DNA from: Clostridia bacterium
Lineage (GTDB): Bacteria > Bacillota > Clostridia > TANB77 > CAG-508
DNA length: 48,555 nucleotides
Direction of reading: 5' to 3'
Assembly (NCBI GenBank): GCA_022797145.1
Contig: JAAWKA010000010.1
Location: forward strand, 1 to 48,555
Positions within the stretch are counted from its first letter, which is position 1. The number at the start of each line of letters is the position of its first letter. The notes under the pieces are model-generated. The model ran no database searches, was not told where the DNA came from, and saw nothing but the letters and a program-made list of their open reading frames with translations. Both the position numbers and the translations under genes were made by a program. Shown one piece after another: positions 43,528-48,555 of this stretch.

Positions 43528-46281
43528 ATGTCTAAAGAATATGAAAGTGAGGCAATGCTAGAAGAAAAATTAATACAGCATCTAGAATTACTCGGGTATA
43601 CAAGGATTAATCTAAAAAACATAGATGATGTAAAAGAAAATTTCAGAAAACAAGTAAATAAGCATAATATAGAAGAACTAAAAGGAAAAGAATTATCAGA
43701 TAGAGAATTTGATAAATTATATACAATAATTACTGGTAAAGGTGTTTTTGCTAGTAGTAAAATTTTAAGAGAAAAGCAATGTTTAGAAAGAGATAATGGA
43801 GAAAAAATATACATAGAATTATTCAATACTAGACAATGGTGTAAGAATATATATCAAGTTTCAAATCAGATAACAAGTATTACTGGAGAAAGAGAAACTA
43901 GATATGATGTAACTTTATTTGTTAATGGATTACCATTAATACAAATAGAATTAAAAGCAAGAGGAAAGACATTAAAAGAGGCAGTAAATCAAATCGAAAG
44001 ATATAGAAGAACATCATATAAAGAATTATACAAATTTATTCAAATATATGTTGTAAGTAATGGTGTAAATACAAAATACTTTGCAAATACAGATGGAGAA
44101 ATAAACTTTGGATATACCTTTTTCTGGACAGATGAAGAAAATAACAGAATTAGTAATCTAAGTGAATTCTCAATGTATTTTTTAGAAAAATGCTTTATAT
44201 CTAAGATGATTGCTAGATATATGGTTATTAATGAAACAGACAAACAATTAATGGTAATGAGACCATATCAAGTATATGCAGTTGAAGCATTAGTAAATCA
44301 AGCCAAAGAAACTAATAATAATGGATATATATGGCATACAACAGGTTCAGGAAAAACACTCACATCATTTAAAGCAAGTCAAATTTTAGCAAATGAGCCA
44401 GATATTAAACAAGTATTTTTCTTGGTAGATAGAAAAGATTTAGATACACAAACATTTGATGAATTTAATAAATTTGAACCTGGTTCAGTAGACTTTACAA
44501 ATAGTACATATAAATTAGTAAAAAATATACAAGATTCAACAAAGCCACTAATCATAACGACAATTCAAAAAATGGCAAATGCTATTAGTAGTCCAAGATA
44601 TTCTGAATTAATGGAAAAGTACAGAGATGAAAAAGTTGTATTTATTATAGATGAATGTCATAGAAGTCAATTTGGTGATATGCATAAAGCTATAAAAATG
44701 CACTTTAATAAGGCTCAGTATTTTGGATTTACAGGCACACCAAGATTTCCAGAAAATAAAAGTCAAGATGGAAGAACTACAGCAGATATTTTTGAAAAAT
44801 GTTTACACAAATATTTATTAAAAGATGCTATTAGTGATGGAAACGTGCTAGGATTTTCAGTAGATTATTATAAAACAATAGATGCAAATTTAGATAATAT
44901 AGATTATGTAGAAGTTGAGGGAATTAATACAGAAGAAGCTTATATGGCAGATGAAAGAATTAATAATGTTACTGAAGGAATACTTACAATGCATCCATTA
45001 AAAACAAATGATATGACATATACAGCTATATTTGCAACCTCAGGTATACCACAATTAGTAAAATATTATGATTGTTTTAAATCCAAAAAAACCGACTTAA
45101 AAATTGCTGCAATATTTACATATGGTCCAAATGAAGATTATGAAGGTAAAGATGAACTTTCATGTCAAAGTTTAGAAAGAATTATAAATGATTATAATAA
45201 AATATTTGATACAAATTATTCTGTAAATACATTTGATGGATATTTTAAAGATGTTTCTAAAAGAGTAAAAAATGCAGAAATAGATATTCTAATTGTAGTA
45301 AATATGTTTTTAACTGGATTTGATAGCAAAAAGTTAAATACATTATATGTAGATAAAGCTTTAAAACATCATGATTTAATACAGGCATTTTCAAGAACAA
45401 ATAGAGTAGAGAAAGCAACAAAAACACAAGGAAATATAGTAAGTTTTAGAACAACGAAAAAAGCTGTAGATAATGCTATACGAACTTTTTCTGATACAAG
45501 TGATCCAGATGAAGTTTTATTAAAGTCATATGAGTATTATAAAGAAAAGTTTATTGAAGTAGCAACGAAATTAAAAGAAGCTGTTCCAACAGTTGAATTT
45601 ATAGATACAATACAATCAGAAGAAGAGAAGAAAAAATTTATAGTTATATTTAGAGAATTAACTAAAATTTTAATAAAACTTAGAATATTTAGAGAATTTA
45701 AATTTATTGAAGAAGAAGTACTTATATCGCATCAAGAGTATCTAGATTATAAGAGTAAATATTTAGATTTGGCTACAGGTAGAGAAGCACAGAATAAAGT
45801 TAGCATATTAAATGATATTGATTTTGAATTAGAATTAATGTATACAGATAAAATAAATGTGGACTACATATTAAACTTGATGAAATCAATTGATTTAACA
45901 AATAAAGAACAAGCTAATAAAGATATCAAAGATATTTTAAATAAATTAGAAAATGCCGATAATAAAGACTTAAGATTAAAATCTGATTTGATTAGAGAAT
46001 TCTTAAATAAAATAATACCTACACTTAATGAAAACGATTCAGTAGAAGAAAATTATTATAATTTTATGGATGAGCATAGAAGAAAAGAAATTGAAGAAAT
46101 TGCTAAAAAATATGATATTGAGATTGATTTATTAAATGATATCATTGGTGAATATGAATACTCTGGAATTTTAGATACTGGAAAAATAAAAGAAAGAATA
46201 GACAAACCATTGATAGAAAAAGTTAATATAACAAAATCGATTAAAGAGTTTATAGAAAATTTAATAAATAAATTCAAATAA
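43528..46281 (+). CDS. hsdR: Type I restriction enzyme, R subunit
   Basis: A 917-residue protein. The N-terminal nuclease domain has RYDVTLFV (Asp about 127) and IELKARG (Glu/Lys about 141-143), the PD-(D/E)xK site that cuts DNA. The translocase has Walker A HTTGSGKT near residue 272, FLVDRKDLDTQTFDEF, DECHRSQFG near 375, FTGTP, and the helicase C region FLTGFDSKKLNTLYVDK with FSRTNRVE. The C-terminal domain is helical and binds the methylase core. Ribosome site GGGGGC lies before the ATG. Begins the hsdR-hsdM operon. All catalytic residues seen, so likely active if an S subunit is made. Confidence 0.97.
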   Translation: MSKEYESEAMLEEKLIQHLELLGYTRINLKNIDDVKENFRKQVNKHNIEELKGKELSDREFDKLYTIITGKGVFASSKILREKQCLERDNGEKIYIELFNTRQWCKNIYQVSNQITSITGERETRYDVTLFVNGLPLIQIELKARGKTLKEAVNQIERYRRTSYKELYKFIQIYVVSNGVNTKYFANTDGEINFGYTFFWTDEENNRISNLSEFSMYFLEKCFISKMIARYMVINETDKQLMVMRPYQVYAVEALVNQAKETNNNGYIWHTTGSGKTLTSFKASQILANEPDIKQVFFLVDRKDLDTQTFDEFNKFEPGSVDFTNSTYKLVKNIQDSTKPLIITTIQKMANAISSPRYSELMEKYRDEKVVFIIDECHRSQFGDMHKAIKMHFNKAQYFGFTGTPRFPENKSQDGRTTADIFEKCLHKYLLKDAISDGNVLGFSVDYYKTIDANLDNIDYVEVEGINTEEAYMADERINNVTEGILTMHPLKTNDMTYTAIFATSGIPQLVKYYDCFKSKKTDLKIAAIFTYGPNEDYEGKDELSCQSLERIINDYNKIFDTNYSVNTFDGYFKDVSKRVKNAEIDILIVVNMFLTGFDSKKLNTLYVDKALKHHDLIQAFSRTNRVEKATKTQGNIVSFRTTKKAVDNAIRTFSDTSDPDEVLLKSYEYYKEKFIEVATKLKEAVPTVEFIDTIQSEEEKKKFIVIFRELTKILIKLRIFREFKFIEEEVLISHQEYLDYKSKYLDLATGREAQNKVSILNDIDFELELMYTDKINVDYILNLMKSIDLTNKEQANKDIKDILNKLENADNKDLRLKSDLIREFLNKIIPTLNENDSVEENYYNFMDEHRRKEIEEIAKKYDIEIDLLNDIIGEYEYSGILDTGKIKERIDKPLIEKVNITKSIKEFIENLINKFK

Positions 46282-46295
46282 AGGGAGAAGAAAAA

Positions 46296-47870
46296 ATGGA
46301 TGTAGCAGAAAAACAAAATAAACAACAATCAGAGTTACACTCTAAATTGTGGAGTATGGCTAATGATTTAAGAGGAACAATGGATGCTTCCGAGTTTAAA
46401 AATTACATATTAGGATTAATATTTTATAGATTTTTATCTGAAAGATTAGTAAGCTATATTGAAGGAAACTTATTAAATCAAGATAAATTATCGTATGAAG
46501 AAGCATGGAAAAAAGAAGAATATAGAGAGGCTATAATTGAAGATTTAACAAAAGATAGTGATGTTGGTTATGTTATAGAACCAGAATATCTATTTTCAAA
46601 TTTAATAAAATTAATAGAAATAGGAAACTTTGACATATCAATATTAAATAAAGCAATTACTAAAGTTTCAGAATCAACCTTTGGAAATGCTAGTCAATGT
46701 GACTTTGAAAATTTATTTGAGGATATGGACTTAAACTCTTCAAAATTAGGTAGAGGAGAAAAAGAAAGAAGCAAACTAATAGGAACAATAATGCAAAAAA
46801 TCAATGATATAGACTTTGCTTTTGAAGATACTGAAATAGATGTATTAGGAGATGCATATGAATATCTAATAGGTCAATTTGCAGCAAGTGCTGGTAAAAA
46901 AGCAGGAGAATATTATACACCACAACAAGTTTCAAATATACTTGCTAAACTAGTAACAATGGAAATAAAAGACTTAAAAAATGTATATGATCCAACTTGT
47001 GGGTCAGGTTCATTATTATTAAGAGTTGCAAGACAAAAAGATGTAAAAGTTAGTTCTTTTTATGGACAAGAAAAAGTTAGTACAACATATAACTTAGCTA
47101 GAATGAATATGTTACTTCATAGAGTTCCATTTAACAGATTTGATATTTATAATGGTGATACATTGGAGAATCCAAGTGAAGAACATATGAAGATGAGATT
47201 CCAAGCAATAGTGGCAAATCCACCATATTCAGCTCAATGGTCAGCAGACCAAAAGTTCTTAAATGATGAAAGATTTAGTAATTATGGAAAATTAGCTCCA
47301 AAATCTAAAGCAGATTATGCATTTATACAACATATGATTTACTTACTAGATGATAATGGAACAATGGCAGTAGTTCTACCACATGGTGTATTATTTAGAG
47401 GAGCAAGTGAAGGAGTTATTAGACAATACTTAATAGAGAACAAGAATTATCTAGATGCTATCATTGGATTACCAGCTAATATATTTTATGGTACTTCAAT
47501 TCCAACTTGTATATTAGTATTCAAAAAATGTAGGACAAGCGATAATGTGTTATTTATAAATGCATCAAAAGACTTTGAACCTGGTAAAAATCAAAATAGA
47601 TTAAGAGATGAAGATGTTGATAAAATTATAAATACATATAAAGATAGAAAAGAGATTGAGAAATATGCTCATTTAGCTACAATGGATGAAATAAAAGAAA
47701 ATGATTATAATCTTAATATTCCAAGATATGTAGATACTTTTGAAGAAGAGGAAGAAATAGACTTAGATGCTGTTCAAGCTGAACTAGAAAGAATAGATGA
47801 GGAAGATAAAAAAGTAACAGAAGAACTTAATAAGTATTTAAGAGAGTTAGGATTAAAAGAATTAAAATAA
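46296..47870 (+). CDS. hsdM: Type I restriction-modification methyltransferase, M subunit
   Basis: A 524-residue N6-adenine methyltransferase. N-terminal HsdM_N helical domain (ELHSKLWSMANDLRGTMDAS, FYRFLSERL), then the catalytic domain: GEYYTPQQVSNILAKL, AdoMet motif DPTCGSGSLLLR, catalytic NPPYSAQW, and VLPHGVLFRGASEG. It ends in a helical segment (AELERIDEEDKKVTEEL) that contacts HsdS. GGGAGAAG lies before the ATG, 14 bases after hsdR, so one operon. It forms the M2S core that methylates host DNA. A terminator follows where hsdS is usually found. Confidence 0.97.
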   Translation: MDVAEKQNKQQSELHSKLWSMANDLRGTMDASEFKNYILGLIFYRFLSERLVSYIEGNLLNQDKLSYEEAWKKEEYREAIIEDLTKDSDVGYVIEPEYLFSNLIKLIEIGNFDISILNKAITKVSESTFGNASQCDFENLFEDMDLNSSKLGRGEKERSKLIGTIMQKINDIDFAFEDTEIDVLGDAYEYLIGQFAASAGKKAGEYYTPQQVSNILAKLVTMEIKDLKNVYDPTCGSGSLLLRVARQKDVKVSSFYGQEKVSTTYNLARMNMLLHRVPFNRFDIYNGDTLENPSEEHMKMRFQAIVANPPYSAQWSADQKFLNDERFSNYGKLAPKSKADYAFIQHMIYLLDDNGTMAVVLPHGVLFRGASEGVIRQYLIENKNYLDAIIGLPANIFYGTSIPTCILVFKKCRTSDNVLFINASKDFEPGKNQNRLRDEDVDKIINTYKDRKEIEKYAHLATMDEIKENDYNLNIPRYVDTFEEEEEIDLDAVQAELERIDEEDKKVTEELNKYLRELGLKELK

Positions 47871-47878
47871 AATAAAGG

Positions 47879-47909
47879 AAAGGATTACATTTTAAAGTGT
47901 AATCCTTTT
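47879..47909. terminator. Bidirectional terminator between hsdM and the inverted hsdS
   Basis: AAAGGATTACA (47879-47889) pairs with TGTAATCCTTT (47898-47908). It ends the hsdRM operon 9 bases after hsdM, and the reverse hsdS gene ends on its other side. Confidence 0.75.
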
Positions 47910-48555
47910 AGATAAACATTTGTTGAAGTAATGATGCCTTTAAAGATTTTAGATTTGACAATTTATTTTCTTCATTAGTAATCTTATTTTTAATAGTTAA
48001 TAATATTTTGACAATATTATCTTGTTCAAAAACATTTGGAATTTTTATTTTTATATTCATAATTTGATTCTTAGAAATATTAAATCTAGTACTTCCTTGG
48101 CCTAAATTTACTATTTTTTTTCTATATAGTTTTGATTTTAATAAATAATTTAAGTATTTAAAATTTAAAATATTGCTGTCAGTTATTCTATACCCAAAAC
48201 AAAAGCTATTTAAATATAAATTAGAAATATCTATATCACACGTTGAACAGAGCCCCACTTCAATAGGAGTTTCTGAAGAAACTGTGAAAAATATGTCTCC
48301 ATATAATACTTTATTTTGATTTTCACTTTCCAAAACATTAATTTTATCAATAGTACTTATATTAATATTATCTTTATATACACTTATATATGTAATATAA
48401 TAAGAATTACCATTGCCAAAATCTTTTTTACTTTTGTTAGACAATCCAGAGTAGGAATATCCAATTTCAGATAGCTTTATTTCTTTAATATTATTTTGGT
48501 TTAAAATTAAGTTATTCAATAATCCTGTTTTATATATCTTAAGGGCTTCGATTTT
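47908..48555 (-). CDS. hsdS: Type I restriction specificity subunit (C-terminal part, inverted)
   Basis: The frame stays open to the window edge (reverse strand reads KIEALKIYKTGLLNNLIL at the edge), so only the C-terminal half is present and the TTG at 48519 is internal. It contains one target-recognition domain (IKEIKLSEIGYSYSGLSNKS, SFCFGYRITDSNILNFKYL, GQGSTRFNISKNQIMNIKIK) and the conserved coiled segment NKLSNLKSLKASLLQQMFI. The two coiled segments, KIEALKIYKTGLL and NLKSLKASLLQQ, are the spacers between and after the two recognition domains. HsdS sets the DNA sequence recognised. It runs opposite to hsdRM, which suggests an invertible or rearranged specificity locus. Confidence 0.9.
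   Translation of the reverse strand, partial: KIEALKIYKTGLLNNLILNQNNIKEIKLSEIGYSYSGLSNKSKKDFGNGNSYYITYISVYKDNINISTIDKINVLESENQNKVLYGDIFFTVSSETPIEVGLCSTCDIDISNLYLNSFCFGYRITDSNILNFKYLNYLLKSKLYRKKIVNLGQGSTRFNISKNQIMNIKIKIPNVFEQDNIVKILLTIKNKITNEENKLSNLKSLKASLLQQMFI

Overview
The window looks like a chromosomal segment of an uncultured, very AT-rich Gram-positive bacterium, most likely a gut-type member of the Clostridia. The basis is the strong A/T-ending codon bias, AGGAGG-type ribosome sites with frequent TTG and GTG starts, a T-box-controlled serS, a DUF2508 (YaaL)-BofA gene pair, a VanRS-type two-component system and clostridial element families. No rRNA, complete tRNA or CRISPR array is present.

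Region 1 (1-20.3 kb) is host backbone. It opens inside a very large cell-surface M26-type (IgA1-protease/Zmp-like) zinc metalloprotease with tandem N-terminal domains and GLUG repeats, broken by a frameshift near 4914. Then come a small membrane protein, rpsT, mfd, a TrmH/SpoU-type RNA methyltransferase, a DUF4364 protein, engB and serS with its T-box leader. A Na+/Ca2+ exchanger-like gene broken by two frameshifts, yaaL and bofA, a membrane-anchored C39-like cysteine peptidase, and a response regulator/histidine kinase pair complete it. The three frameshifts in this region share one signature, an apparent extra C directly before GGA.

Region 2 (about 20.3-34.4 kb) is mobile. It holds a transglutaminase-like protein and a large serine recombinase whose C-terminus has been replaced in frame by the C-terminal part of a nitroreductase. 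Further in are a broken HTH gene, a DUF6076 protein, a HEPN/MNT pair, a membrane protein with a possible papain/transglutaminase-like site, a MobV relaxase with an adjacent oriT-like hairpin, and a hairpin-rich noncoding stretch. Three small element genes follow, including a MobC-like one. Next is a compact defence-like cluster of an EcoRI-family adenine methyltransferase, a DUF262-HNH nuclease and a PD-(D/E)xK/DUF4268 protein, followed by a metallophosphoesterase.

Region 3 (34.35-48.56 kb) begins with the 3' part of an initiator tRNA-Met gene (anticodon to CCA). This is an attachment core next to a tyrosine integrase, and the 5' half of the tRNA is not there. The module continues with an XRE regulator bearing a C-terminal zinc ribbon and a coupled partner, a divergent palindromic operator, an excisionase-like HTH protein, a replisome organizer, a DnaC-like loader split by a frameshift at a T7 run, a RusA-like protein and a replication-relaxation-like protein behind a strong RNA-type hairpin. 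The cargo is an unrecognised 644-residue protein with zinc ribbons and a PD-(D/E)xK-like C-terminus, then a type I restriction system: hsdR and hsdM forward, and an hsdS running in reverse off the window edge.

The most notable candidates for undescribed biology are the methyltransferase/DUF262-HNH/DUF4268 cluster (30.3-33.5 kb), the 644-residue zinc-ribbon nuclease candidate (41.5-43.4 kb), the recombinase-nitroreductase chimera (21.6-23.1 kb) and the tRNA-fMet core lying between two recombination modules.
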